DNA from: Lachnospiraceae bacterium
GTDB lineage: Bacteria; Bacillota; Clostridia; Lachnospirales; Lachnospiraceae
Assembly: GCA_017404585.1 (NCBI GenBank)
Contig: JAFRCB010000128.1
Coordinates: 1-8,890 of the forward strand
DNA: 8,890 nucleotides
Direction: 5' to 3'
Shown here: positions 1 through 7,182 of the stretch, in pieces
Layout: every line of letters begins with the position of its first letter
How positions within the stretch are numbered: the stretch's first letter is position 1
Program-made: the position numbers and the translations under genes
Notes under the pieces: generated by a model
Told to the model about the DNA's origin: nothing
What the model saw: the letters and a program-made list of their open reading frames with translations, nothing else
Databases searched by the model: none

Positions 1-1242
1 GACACGACGGATTTTGCCCCGTCGAACCAGAAGACCGCAGGGTATGAGACCGGGGATATCGGGAAGGATGTCACGATGGAATTCACCCTTCCGCTCACGA
101 CCAGATATGTGAGAATCGACTTCGGAGCGGCGGAGGCAGACTACAGTGTTTCAGGGGCAAGATTCGTCAGCGGTGAAAACGAACAGCTGTTTGACTCATC
201 AAAAGTTCTGAATGACAATGATATCGATTCGTACGAGAGCGCGCAGGGCTCCTTTAAAGTGACGACAAAAAAAGGAGATCCGTTCATCGTCTTCGAACAG
301 GGACCGGATCAGATCTACGCTGAAGTTCTGCCGGGACTTCGCGCGAAGAACACCGTGAAGAACGTTATCATCGCTGTCCTTCTCGACCTTATGTGCGCGG
401 TAGCCTTTGTGTTCCGAAAGAAGTTTTCCACGCTTCCCGTGGAGCTCATTCAGAACCGTGTACTCATCATGCAGCTCGCGCGAAACGATTTTAAGACGAA
501 ATATGCCGGCTCTGTGTTCGGCATTGTCTGGGCTTTCATACAGCCGGCGATTACGATTGTTGTCTACTGGTTCGTATTTCAGGTGGGTCTCGGCGCGGCT
601 GATGTGACGGCCCCGACGGGAATCACGTATCCGTTCGTGCTCTGGCTCATATGCGGCCTTGTCCCCTGGTTCTTTTTTCAGGATACACTTGTAGGCGGAA
701 CTAACGCACTTCTTGAATATACTTATCTTGTAAAAAAAGTTGTGTTCAAGATATCCATCCTGCCGATCGTGAAGGAAATATCAGCACTGTTCGTGCATCT
801 TTTCTTCATATTCCTGATGCTGGTGCTTTTTACTCTGAGCGGTCACATCCCGGACCTTCACGCGCTGCAGGTGTTCTATTATTCCTTCTGCCTGTTTATG
901 TACAGTCTGGGCGTGTGTTACGCGACATGCTCGATCGTCGTCTTTTTCCGCGATCTCTCGCAGATCATTTCGATTATTATCCAGATCCAGGTGTGGATGA
1001 CGCCGATCATGTGGAATATTGACAACATGAGCGCGAGAATGCCGGGCTGGCTGATCACGGTCTTCAAGCTGAATCCGATCTTCTACATCGTGAACGGCTA
1101 CCGCGATTCCATGATGAACAAGGTCTGGTTCTGGGAGAGATTCGACCTCACTTTCTACTTCTGGGCGGTGACGGCAATCTTCTTCGTGGTCGGAGCCTTT
1201 ATCTTCAAGCGGCTCAAGATACATTTTGCGGACACACTCTGA
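1..1242 (+). CDS. ABC-2 polysaccharide export permease (Wzm/TagG/RgpC type) with N-terminal extracytoplasmic domain, 5' partial
   Basis: The reading frame is open from base 1, so the true start lies upstream; the first ATG (76) is probably internal. About 270 C-terminal residues (from about base 430) form a standard exporter permease: an amphipathic interface stretch (LARNDFKTKYAGSVFGIVW, bases 475-531), several hydrophobic helices, and the family-typical LNPIFYIVNGYR near bases 1069-1104. Such permeases move lipid-linked glycans across the cytoplasmic membrane with a Wzt/TagH-type ATPase, and that partner lies directly downstream. Bases 1-360 are unusual: a soluble, beta-rich, acidic segment (VRIDFG, then DPFIVFE), followed by a transmembrane helix at about 361-414 that ends in RKKF. 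By the positive-inside rule this puts the extra domain outside the cell. Ordinary Wzm proteins begin with the cytoplasmic interface helix and lack this part. I see no good ribosome site for a separate permease start, so a fusion is preferred. The permease call is firm; the role of the extension is unknown. Confidence 0.88.
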   Translation, partial: DTTDFAPSNQKTAGYETGDIGKDVTMEFTLPLTTRYVRIDFGAAEADYSVSGARFVSGENEQLFDSSKVLNDNDIDSYESAQGSFKVTTKKGDPFIVFEQGPDQIYAEVLPGLRAKNTVKNVIIAVLLDLMCAVAFVFRKKFSTLPVELIQNRVLIMQLARNDFKTKYAGSVFGIVWAFIQPAITIVVYWFVFQVGLGAADVTAPTGITYPFVLWLICGLVPWFFFQDTLVGGTNALLEYTYLVKKVVFKISILPIVKEISALFVHLFFIFLMLVLFTLSGHIPDLHALQVFYYSFCLFMYSLGVCYATCSIVVFFRDLSQIISIIIQIQVWMTPIMWNIDNMSARMPGWLITVFKLNPIFYIVNGYRDSMMNKVWFWERFDLTFYFWAVTAIFFVVGAFIFKRLKIHFADTL

Positions 1243-1274
1243 TCCTGTGCTCGTATGCGGATATTCTGATAAGA

Positions 1275-1290
1275 GGTGGGCGTGCCCACC
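1275..1290 (+). promoter_or_regulatory. Stem-loop 1 in the gap upstream of the ATPase gene
   Basis: A perfect inverted repeat with arms GGTGGGC and GCCCACC and 2 central bases; in RNA it would fold as 6 G/C-rich pairs closed by a 4-base loop. No T-run follows, so it is not a classical intrinsic terminator. It sits 32 bases after the permease stop and could serve as an RNA-processing, stability or attenuation element. Its function is inferred only from structure and position. Confidence 0.45.
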
Positions 1291-1298
1291 GTGATAGA

Positions 1299-1323
1299 AT
1301 GCAGGACCCTAAAGGACCTGCAT
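1299..1323 (+). promoter_or_regulatory. Stem-loop 2 abutting the ATPase ribosome binding site
   Basis: The arms ATGCAGG (1299-1305) and CCTGCAT (1317-1323) pair perfectly over 7 bases around an 11-base loop. The 3' arm ends on the base before the GGAGG Shine-Dalgarno sequence. The hexamer AGGACC occurs twice (1303-1308 and 1313-1318). The position suggests an influence on initiation of the ATPase gene, but no competing fold that would hide the ribosome site is obvious. Confidence 0.4.
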
Positions 1324-1328
1324 GGAGG
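1324..1328 (+). promoter_or_regulatory. Ribosome binding site that decides the ATPase start
   Basis: GGAGG lies 4 bases before ATG 1333. An in-frame GTG at 1276 would add 19 residues, but it lies within stem-loop 1 and the added residues (beginning MGVPTVIEC) do not resemble an ABC ATPase N-terminus. MQEIAIAVNNITKAYKLY, encoded from 1333, does. Confidence 0.8.
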
Positions 1329-1332
1329 ATTT

Positions 1333-2622
1333 ATGCAGGAAATTGCAATCGCTGTTAACAACATAACAAAGGCCTATAAGCTTTATGATAAACCGACAGA
1401 CCGCCTGCGCGAGTCGCTCGGCCTCTCAAAGCAGAAGAGGTATAAAGAGATCCTCGCGCTGAACGACGTAAGTTTTGACGTTAAGAAGGGCGAGTGCGTG
1501 GGCATTATCGGCACTAACGGTTCCGGCAAGTCCACGATCCTTAAGATCATCACCGGCGTACTTTCGCCGACGATGGGCAGTGTTCAGGTGTACGGCCGGA
1601 TCTCGGCCCTTTTGGAGCTCGGAGCAGGCTTCAACCCGGAATACACCGGCATGGAGAATATTTATGTCAACGGTACGGTCATGGGCTTTTCACGCGAGGA
1701 AATCGATGCCCGGCTGGAGGAGATCATTTCATTCGCGGATATAGGCGATTTTATCAATCAGCCGGTCAAGACATACTCGAGCGGTATGTTCGTCAGACTC
1801 GCATTTGCCGTGGCCATAAACATCGACCCCGAGATCCTGATCGTCGATGAAGCCCTAAGCGTCGGCGACGTGTTCTTCCAGGCCAAATGCTACCACAAGT
1901 TCGAGGAATTCAAGAAGCAGGGCAAGACGATCCTTTTTGTCAGCCACGATCTGGGCTCGGTAGCCAAGTACTGTGACAGAGTCGTTCTTCTCAACAAGGG
2001 GGTCAAGAACTGCGAGGGTGAGCCCAAGGAAGTCATCGATATTTACAAACAGATTCTGGTCACGGTCCCGGCGGCGGAGCAGAGGAAGAACCTCGAGGAG
2101 GAAATATCCCGCTATCTGAAACCGGAGAACGCCGAGGGCAGATGGTACGGCAAGCTGGAGGTGAACCCGCAGCTGCTCGACTACGGCGAGAAGCAGGCGG
2201 AGATCGTAGACTTCGCCCTGATCGATGAGGACGGTAAAATAAACTCAGGCATAGTGAAGGGGTCGGAGTTCATTATCCGCATGAAAGTGCATTTCAATGA
2301 GGATATACAGGACCCGCTTTTCTGCTTTACGATCAAGGACCCGCAGGGAACCGAAGTCACAGGCACCAACACCATGCTTGAGCGGATCGACACCGGCATC
2401 TACAAGGCCGGAACCGAGCACGTGATCGATTTCAGACAGCGCATGACACTGCAGGGCAGAAGCTATCTGCTTTCTCTGGGCGTTGTCGGATTTGCACACA
2501 ACAGATTCACCGTATACAACAGGCTGTATGACGTCTGTGATATCAATGTGATCTCAGACAAGAACACTGTCGGCTTTTATGATATGGAGTCCGTGACGAC
2601 GATCGATGGACGGACATACTGA
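1333..2622 (+). CDS. Polysaccharide ABC exporter ATP-binding protein with C-terminal recognition domain (Wzt type)
   Basis: A 429-residue cytoplasmic ATPase that powers export of a lipid-linked glycan through the upstream permease. Residues 1-235 hold the nucleotide-binding domain: Walker A GTNGSGKST (60-68), the LLELGAGF segment (93-100) typical of Wzt/TagH proteins in place of a Q-loop glutamine, signature YSSGM (148-152), Walker B with D172 and E173, and switch H205. All catalytic residues are present. A charged linker (about 237-285) leads to a beta-rich domain of about 140 residues with the Wzt_C pattern NPQLLDYG...AEIVDFALID.DG. In E. coli O8/O9a the matching domain binds the chemically capped end of the finished O-antigen; polymer exporters without a cap reader usually have short ATPases. 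The C-terminal domain therefore suggests that the exported glycan carries a recognisable end, perhaps made by the methyltransferase and kinase genes downstream. Teichoic acid export (TagH) is a less likely alternative. Confidence 0.92.
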   Translation: MQEIAIAVNNITKAYKLYDKPTDRLRESLGLSKQKRYKEILALNDVSFDVKKGECVGIIGTNGSGKSTILKIITGVLSPTMGSVQVYGRISALLELGAGFNPEYTGMENIYVNGTVMGFSREEIDARLEEIISFADIGDFINQPVKTYSSGMFVRLAFAVAINIDPEILIVDEALSVGDVFFQAKCYHKFEEFKKQGKTILFVSHDLGSVAKYCDRVVLLNKGVKNCEGEPKEVIDIYKQILVTVPAAEQRKNLEEEISRYLKPENAEGRWYGKLEVNPQLLDYGEKQAEIVDFALIDEDGKINSGIVKGSEFIIRMKVHFNEDIQDPLFCFTIKDPQGTEVTGTNTMLERIDTGIYKAGTEHVIDFRQRMTLQGRSYLLSLGVVGFAHNRFTVYNRLYDVCDINVISDKNTVGFYDMESVTTIDGRTY

Positions 2623-2627
2623 GAGGG
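2621..2627 (+). promoter_or_regulatory. Ribosome binding site for a TTG start
   Basis: GAGAGGG overlaps the ATPase stop codon and lies 7 bases before TTG 2635. The next in-frame ATG (2680) would remove the first beta strand of the product. With TTG as residue 1, the protein aligns without gaps to the neighbouring paralog from its own ATG: both have G21, D24 and Y26, then R67, D73 and D122 at the same numbers. This supports TTG strongly. Confidence 0.78.
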
Positions 2628-2634
2628 TAGCGCT

Positions 2635-4497
2635 TTGATCCTTAAAGACAGCGGAGTAAAAAGACTTGCCGTCTATGTCATGCATGATAATGACGGTATT
2701 GTAGATTTATATATTGACGCATTTCTTGCGGGCCTTCGAAGTGAGGTCTCCTGCCTTCGCGTTGTCATAAACGGAGATGTTTCGGAGGAGGGAGAAGCCC
2801 GGGTCAGAGAAATTGCCGATGAGGTGATGGTAAGGCCAAATGAGGGTTATGACATCACAGCGTACAGGGAAGGGCTTCTTGCGCACGGTTATGAGGAACT
2901 GTGCTCGTACGATGAGGCCGTGATCTGCAATGATACGCTTTACGGTCCCATTCATCCGTTCTCCGAGATGTTCGGAGCGATGGCAGAAAGGGACGTTGAC
3001 TTCTGGGGAATCACCGCGTTTTACGGTGCGCCCTTTGATCCTTTCGGGACCATTTCTTACGGGTACCTGCCTAAACACATCCAGAGCTTTTTTCAGGTCT
3101 TCAGAAAAGACTTTATGAGGACAGAGGATTTCAGAAAATGGTGGGAGGAGATGCCTGCCATTACGAAATACGAGGATGCGATAGGCACCCATGAAGCCGT
3201 TTTCACGAAGGCCATGGAGGACCTTGGATACAGGTGGGATGTCTACTGTGACGGAGACGCAATGTCCGAGTACACCTGGGATCCGCTGCGGGATTTTCCA
3301 AGATACTGCATGGAGACCCTGAAATGTCCGGTCATGAAGAAGCGGACATTCTACCACGACTATATGGAAGCTTTCGAAAGGAGCGGCGGCGAGGCCGCGA
3401 AGGAGGCCTTCGCCTATATAAAGTACGAGACGAACTATGACGAGAGGCTTATCGCAGCGAACCTGATCCGCACCTGCAATATGGCGGACCTTCGCAAGCG
3501 GCTCGGGCTGACCTACATTGTCCCGACAAAGCTCGACCGGACAGCAGCATCCCGGGAGAGTTTCGACGGGCCGGAGGGAAACGGACCTGCGTCGTCAGAA
3601 GAGCCGGCTGTCTGCGGAGACGAAAAGAGCAGACTGAGGACCGCTCTGATCCTCCATATCTATTACGATGATCTTGCGGAGGAGTGCGCGGCTTATGCCT
3701 CGAACATGCCGGAGGGCATTGATATTTATGTCACAGTACCGGACGAGAGAAAGCGCGTGATCATAGAGCCGTATTTCGACGAGATCAAAAAGGATCACAG
3801 GGTCGAATTCCGCATATCCGGCAACAGGGGCAGGGACGTAGGACCGTTCCTTGTGACCTGCAAGGATATCTTTATGAACTATGATCTTGTCCTCAAGATC
3901 CACGACAAGAAGGTAAAGCAGATTCCGCTGCGGTCTATCGGACGGGCGTGGGAAATTCTGTGCTTTGAGTGCCTTCTCCCGACGGAGACATACGTAAAGA
4001 ATGTAATCAAATTGTTCGAGGATCACCCGGATCTCGGACTTCTCAGCCCGCCGGTCCCGCTTCACGGCCCGTATTTCCCGACCACGGGTCTCGGAGAGTG
4101 GGGAGAGAACTTTGCGGTCACGAAAGAGACAGCAAAGAAGCTGGGAATCTGTGCCCCCATGGATGAGAAATGTGAGCCGGTAGCCCCGCTCGGTTCGGAG
4201 TTCTGGGTCAGGACAAAAGCCCTGAAGGTCCTGTTCGATCACGACTGGCAGTATGAGGAGTTTCCAAAGGAGCCGGTCGCTATCGACGGAACGGTGCTGC
4301 ACGCGATCGAGAGGCTGTATCCGTTTGCAGCACAGAGCGAAGGGTATTATTCCGCCTGGCTCCTGTCCGATTCCTATGCCCGGATCCATATGGATAACTG
4401 GGCTTATATGGCCAACGGACTTGTTAAGGCGGAAGCGGAGCGAACAGGAGGCTGGAAACCTTTTCGGGAGTTCCTGTCACGGATCCAAAACAGCTGA
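2635..4497 (+). CDS. RgpF/rhamnan synthesis F family glycosyltransferase, two-domain
   Basis: A 620-residue protein of the RgpF family, whose known members help build rhamnose-containing cell-surface polysaccharides. The N-terminal half carries RPNEGYDITAYREG (67-80), NDTLYGP (99-105) and DFWGIT (122-127). The C-terminal half carries the family motifs GRDVGPFL (399-406), KIHDKK (421-426), GSEFW (520-524) and DGTVLHAIERLYP (551-563). A polar linker at about 304-335, rich in Glu, Ser, Gly and Ala, joins the halves. The length is slightly above that of streptococcal RgpF as I recall it (near 580 residues); the linker accounts for much of the excess. No membrane segments are evident, so it probably acts at the cytoplasmic face on a lipid-linked acceptor. 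It follows the exporter ATPase by 12 bases, as expected of one operon. The next gene is a diverged copy. The family call is secure; the sugar donor and linkage cannot be read from the sequence. Confidence 0.88.
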   Translation: MILKDSGVKRLAVYVMHDNDGIVDLYIDAFLAGLRSEVSCLRVVINGDVSEEGEARVREIADEVMVRPNEGYDITAYREGLLAHGYEELCSYDEAVICNDTLYGPIHPFSEMFGAMAERDVDFWGITAFYGAPFDPFGTISYGYLPKHIQSFFQVFRKDFMRTEDFRKWWEEMPAITKYEDAIGTHEAVFTKAMEDLGYRWDVYCDGDAMSEYTWDPLRDFPRYCMETLKCPVMKKRTFYHDYMEAFERSGGEAAKEAFAYIKYETNYDERLIAANLIRTCNMADLRKRLGLTYIVPTKLDRTAASRESFDGPEGNGPASSEEPAVCGDEKSRLRTALILHIYYDDLAEECAAYASNMPEGIDIYVTVPDERKRVIIEPYFDEIKKDHRVEFRISGNRGRDVGPFLVTCKDIFMNYDLVLKIHDKKVKQIPLRSIGRAWEILCFECLLPTETYVKNVIKLFEDHPDLGLLSPPVPLHGPYFPTTGLGEWGENFAVTKETAKKLGICAPMDEKCEPVAPLGSEFWVRTKALKVLFDHDWQYEEFPKEPVAIDGTVLHAIERLYPFAAQSEGYYSAWLLSDSYARIHMDNWAYMANGLVKAEAERTGGWKPFREFLSRIQNS

Positions 4498-4561
4498 AGT
4501 TTTCCGCAGAAATTCTGATTTATGACAGTACAGCGAACTCTAATGAGGAGAATTCTCTGAG
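4498..4561 (+). promoter_or_regulatory. 64-base spacer with ribosome binding site for the second RgpF-like gene
   Basis: This is the second-largest intergenic gap in the window. GAGGAG at 4545-4550 precedes ATG 4562 by 11 bases, a rather long spacing. The site overlaps a 10-base palindrome, GAGAATTCTC (4548-4557). A small inverted repeat CAGAA-A-TTCTG lies at 4507-4517. I see no convincing promoter boxes and no T-run terminator, so readthrough from the upstream gene is likely. Confidence 0.5.
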
Positions 4562-6253
4562 ATGAAATTGGAAAAGAATAACAGGAACCGGTGCTTTATC
4601 GTCCTGTATTTCGACAAAGACGGGCTTGTTGACCGTTATATGACAAATATGCTGGAGGCAATCCGGGAGGACGCATCTTACGTCCTGACTGTGGTCAACG
4701 GTTTTCTCACCGAGGAGGCGGGAAGGGAGCTTTCTGCCTGCTGCGACCGGGTACTTTACCGCCCGAACACAGGGTTCGATGTGGCCGGCTACAGGGAAGG
4801 CATATTCGATCTGGGCTTCCACGAACTCTCGAAGTACGATGAGCTCGTCCTCATGAATTATACATTCTTCGGGCCTCTGGATTCATTTTCGGAGATGTTC
4901 AGGGAGATGAACGTCCGGGATCTCGATTTCTGGGGAATCACGGAGCATTACAGCCTGACGGTCGATCCCTACGGAGTCATACCCTACGGTTATATGCCGG
5001 AGCACCTGAATTCGCATTTCTTAGCGCTTCGCCGGGATTTCTTCATGAGTTTTTCTTACCGGGACTTCATCACGAATATGAGGAACCCGGATTCCTATGT
5101 GGACTCCATCGCGGGCTATGAAGCTGTTTTCACAAAGTACTTTTCCGATCTCGGCTATAAGTGGGAGGCCTATGTGGACTCGGATGAGTACGAAGAATAC
5201 TCTCCGGCACCGTTCGCCTACCACGCGGCAGAGCTGATCAGGGACAAAAAGTGCCCGATTCTGAAGCGGCGCAATTTCTTCTCCGACTATATGATCAACC
5301 TGCAGAATAATGCCGGCGAGAGCCAGATCCGCGCCTACGAGGCAGTCCTTGCCCATACAGGCTACGATCCCGCGCTTATGTGGGAGAACGTTCTGCGCCT
5401 GCAGGATCTTGCCCAGATCCACCAGACCATGCATGTCAATTTCTACCCGGACAGCGAGGTCAGTCGTCATTCATTTGTCCGGGGCGAGGCTGTGGCTTTT
5501 ATTCTGGGGAGCGAAGCGAAATTCAGAGCGCTCTTAGGACGATATCTCCGCAGCATTCCGGACGAGATCAAGGTCATTTATCTTGACGGAGATGAAACGT
5601 ATGCGGAAAAACTGAGGCAGGCCTCCATGATGGCTATCGGCGCAAAATACGTGCTCATCCTTAATCCGTTTGATCTGCCGGAGCCGCAGGGAGACGTTAT
5701 GAAGAGCTCAAAAGCCAGCCTTCTCTACGGCGATATGGAAGCCCTCTTCGGCAGCAGGGCCGTCATCGGAAATCTTCTTGATACGCTGGATGAGGAAACT
5801 CACATAGGACTTCTGGTCCCGCCGCTGCCCATGTACGGAGCTTACTTTGAGACTCTCATGGACGGCTATGCAGGACATTTCGACGAGCTTAAGGCATTTG
5901 CCGCAAAGCTTGACATGACCTTCCCGATCATCAGAGGCGATGACCTGCCGGTCTATCCCTACGGCGGAAGTTTTGTCGCCCGCGCGGACGCATTTGCAAA
6001 TGCAGCCGGCGAGATCAGCATTCTCACGGACGAAGGTGAGCGCGTTTCCTGTGACCTGGTAAGGCTTCTTTTGCCGTATCTTATGCAGAAGCAGCTGCGC
6101 ATGACAGGAGTGGCCTGCGGCAGCGGCTACGCGTCGACCCACGCGACAAATCTCGATCTTGCTCTGCGGGAGAATAATAAAGTTGTCTTTGAACGCTTCG
6201 GACCGGATTTCTACTGGACCGAACTTGATAAAATACGAGGAAAGGCACCCTGA
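4562..6253 (+). CDS. RgpF-family glycosyltransferase paralog with degenerate C-terminal half
   Basis: A 563-residue paralog of the preceding gene. Over residues 67-127 the two share 34 of 61 positions by hand count with no gaps, including RPN.G.D...YREG, SEMF and DFWGIT. The N-terminal half also keeps the later HEAVFTK-like segment (YEAVFTK) and the KCPI.KRR..F.DY block. Two differences stand out. First, NDTLYGP becomes NYTFFGP at 99-105, replacing the conserved Asp with Tyr. Second, the C-terminal half keeps the general fold landmarks (GLLVPPLPMYGAYF, 416-429) but has lost GRDVGPFL, HDKK, the Trp of GSEFW (here GGSFVAR, 468-474) and the DGTVLHAIERL block. This half may be a non-catalytic partner or a binding domain, or the protein may use a different donor or acceptor. 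The frame is intact, so it is not a pseudogene. Its stop overlaps the next gene's start (TGATG). Confidence 0.82.
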   Translation: MKLEKNNRNRCFIVLYFDKDGLVDRYMTNMLEAIREDASYVLTVVNGFLTEEAGRELSACCDRVLYRPNTGFDVAGYREGIFDLGFHELSKYDELVLMNYTFFGPLDSFSEMFREMNVRDLDFWGITEHYSLTVDPYGVIPYGYMPEHLNSHFLALRRDFFMSFSYRDFITNMRNPDSYVDSIAGYEAVFTKYFSDLGYKWEAYVDSDEYEEYSPAPFAYHAAELIRDKKCPILKRRNFFSDYMINLQNNAGESQIRAYEAVLAHTGYDPALMWENVLRLQDLAQIHQTMHVNFYPDSEVSRHSFVRGEAVAFILGSEAKFRALLGRYLRSIPDEIKVIYLDGDETYAEKLRQASMMAIGAKYVLILNPFDLPEPQGDVMKSSKASLLYGDMEALFGSRAVIGNLLDTLDEETHIGLLVPPLPMYGAYFETLMDGYAGHFDELKAFAAKLDMTFPIIRGDDLPVYPYGGSFVARADAFANAAGEISILTDEGERVSCDLVRLLLPYLMQKQLRMTGVACGSGYASTHATNLDLALRENNKVVFERFGPDFYWTELDKIRGKAP

Positions 6254-6255
6254 TG
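6237..6255 (+). promoter_or_regulatory. Ribosome binding site and TGATG stop/start overlap
   Basis: GAGGAAAGG (6237-6245) lies within the end of the RgpF-like gene, 7 bases before ATG 6253. The TGA stop (6251-6253) shares one base with the ATG. This arrangement usually gives translational coupling and similar protein amounts. Confidence 0.75.
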
Positions 6256-7179
6256 GAATCTCAAGAACTGATCGGTAAAGTTAAATTGAATTATAAGTGG
6301 TATAAAGGGACGGACCTCTACAGCGACGGCGATGATGTCGAGAACCACATCCTGGATATTGTTTCGAACGAATCCGGCTTTGACTACTATCATCCCGATA
6401 TGAACAGCTGGCCGGTGCTTTATCATCTGACCCGCCAGAGGGAGAATATCTGCCTGCCCATGGACCTGAGAAGCGATGACGAAGTGCTTGAGATCGGTGC
6501 CGGCATGGGGGCTGTCACCGGAGGGGTCGCTCCGTACGTGAAGAAGGTCGACTGCATCGAGCTGTCACGCAGAAGATCCCTGATCAACGCTACACGGCAT
6601 AAAGATATGGACAATATCGAGATCATCGTCGGAAACTTTCAGGATATCGAGATTGAAAAGAAGTACGATGTCGTTACTCTTATCGGTGTTCTGGAATACG
6701 GCTGCTACTACATAGACAGCGAAAGACCTTACGAAGATTTCCTTGAGAAGGTGCGTTCTGTCATGAAAGAGGGCGGCCGTCTCTACATCGCGATCGAGAA
6801 TAAGCTCGGCATGAAGTATTTTAACGGGAGCCACGAGGATCATCTCTCTGTCCCGTTCGTCGGTATCGAGGGTTACAGGCAGGGAGACCACGTGAGGACG
6901 TTCACAAGGTCAGAGCTCTGTGAGATGCTGAGCGCCGCAGGGTTCAGGGATATATACTTTTATTATCCTTTCCCGGACTACAAGCTCCCGACGGTCATCT
7001 ACAGCGACGACAATATAAAGGATGCTGATATTGATTTCCCGGAGAACGCCAATTACGATCTCGATGTAATGGCATTGTTCTCGCAGAATAAGGCATTTGC
7101 GGGACTTAAGGGCACGGAGGAGAGAGCAGCTTTTGCCAACTCCTTCCTCATCGAAGCCGTGTGCGGGGAGGAGGCCTGA
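6253..7179 (+). CDS. Class I SAM-dependent methyltransferase, possible glycan-cap methyltransferase
   Basis: A 308-residue protein with a Rossmann-type methyltransferase core. Motif I is VLEIGAGMG (78-86); the acidic residue after beta-2 that should hold the SAM ribose is E103 in DCIELS; a DVVTLIGVLEY segment (139-149) matches motif IV, and a GGRLYIAIEN strand follows. About 70 residues precede the core, and the C-terminal part (YYPFPDYKLP, then VIYSDD) may shape the acceptor site. No signal peptide or membrane helix is visible, so it is cytoplasmic. The next gene, which starts on the base after this stop, encodes a kinase-like protein with a coiled coil. Methyltransferase, kinase and coiled coil in that order match the domain order of WbdD, which methylates the phosphate placed on the last sugar of a finished chain. 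I infer a capping role; the alternative is O-methylation of a sugar ring. The enzyme class is firm, the substrate uncertain. Confidence 0.85.
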   Translation: MESQELIGKVKLNYKWYKGTDLYSDGDDVENHILDIVSNESGFDYYHPDMNSWPVLYHLTRQRENICLPMDLRSDDEVLEIGAGMGAVTGGVAPYVKKVDCIELSRRRSLINATRHKDMDNIEIIVGNFQDIEIEKKYDVVTLIGVLEYGCYYIDSERPYEDFLEKVRSVMKEGGRLYIAIENKLGMKYFNGSHEDHLSVPFVGIEGYRQGDHVRTFTRSELCEMLSAAGFRDIYFYYPFPDYKLPTVIYSDDNIKDADIDFPENANYDLDVMALFSQNKAFAGLKGTEERAAFANSFLIEAVCGEEA

Positions 7180-7182
7180 ATG
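7165..7182 (+). promoter_or_regulatory. Strong ribosome binding site with TGA-ATG junction
   Basis: GGGGAGGAGG (7165-7174) lies 5 bases before ATG 7180, and the preceding stop TGA (7177-7179) touches the ATG. This is among the strongest Shine-Dalgarno sequences in the window. It supports a genuine separate start rather than a frameshifted fusion of methyltransferase and kinase. Confidence 0.75.

Noticed and set aside
391..441. Internal start (ATG 391 or GTG 439) giving a normal-length permease separate from the extension
   Set aside because: No convincing Shine-Dalgarno sequence precedes either codon, and ATG 391 falls in the middle of a transmembrane helix. The frame is continuous, so a fusion is simpler.
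1276..1332. GTG start adding 19 residues to the ABC ATPase
   Set aside because: It begins inside a stem-loop, and the added residues do not match the family; ATG 1333 has GGAGG at a workable distance.
2707..3357. Minus-strand open frame of 216 codons
   Set aside because: It lies fully within the N-terminal domain of the RgpF-like gene, and its translation shows no recognisable motif or domain.
3383..3412. Two small inverted repeats (GCGGC-GAG-GCCGC and CGAAGG-AGG-CCTTCG)
   Set aside because: They lie inside conserved coding sequence encoding an Ala/Glu-rich helix, where such repeats arise easily from codon bias; there is no T-run and no nearby gene boundary.
3595..4389. Long open frame on the minus strand (264 codons) opposite the first RgpF-like gene
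   Set aside because: The plus strand encodes a clear family protein with conserved motifs throughout; the minus-strand translation has no recognisable domain and no good ribosome site. It is a shadow of GC-biased codons.
7165..7182. Frameshift or sequencing error splitting a single methyltransferase-kinase gene
   Set aside because: The stop and start abut in the same frame with a strong ribosome site in front, typical of an evolved junction. A single base substitution in the stop codon could still fuse them, so fused homologs are expected.
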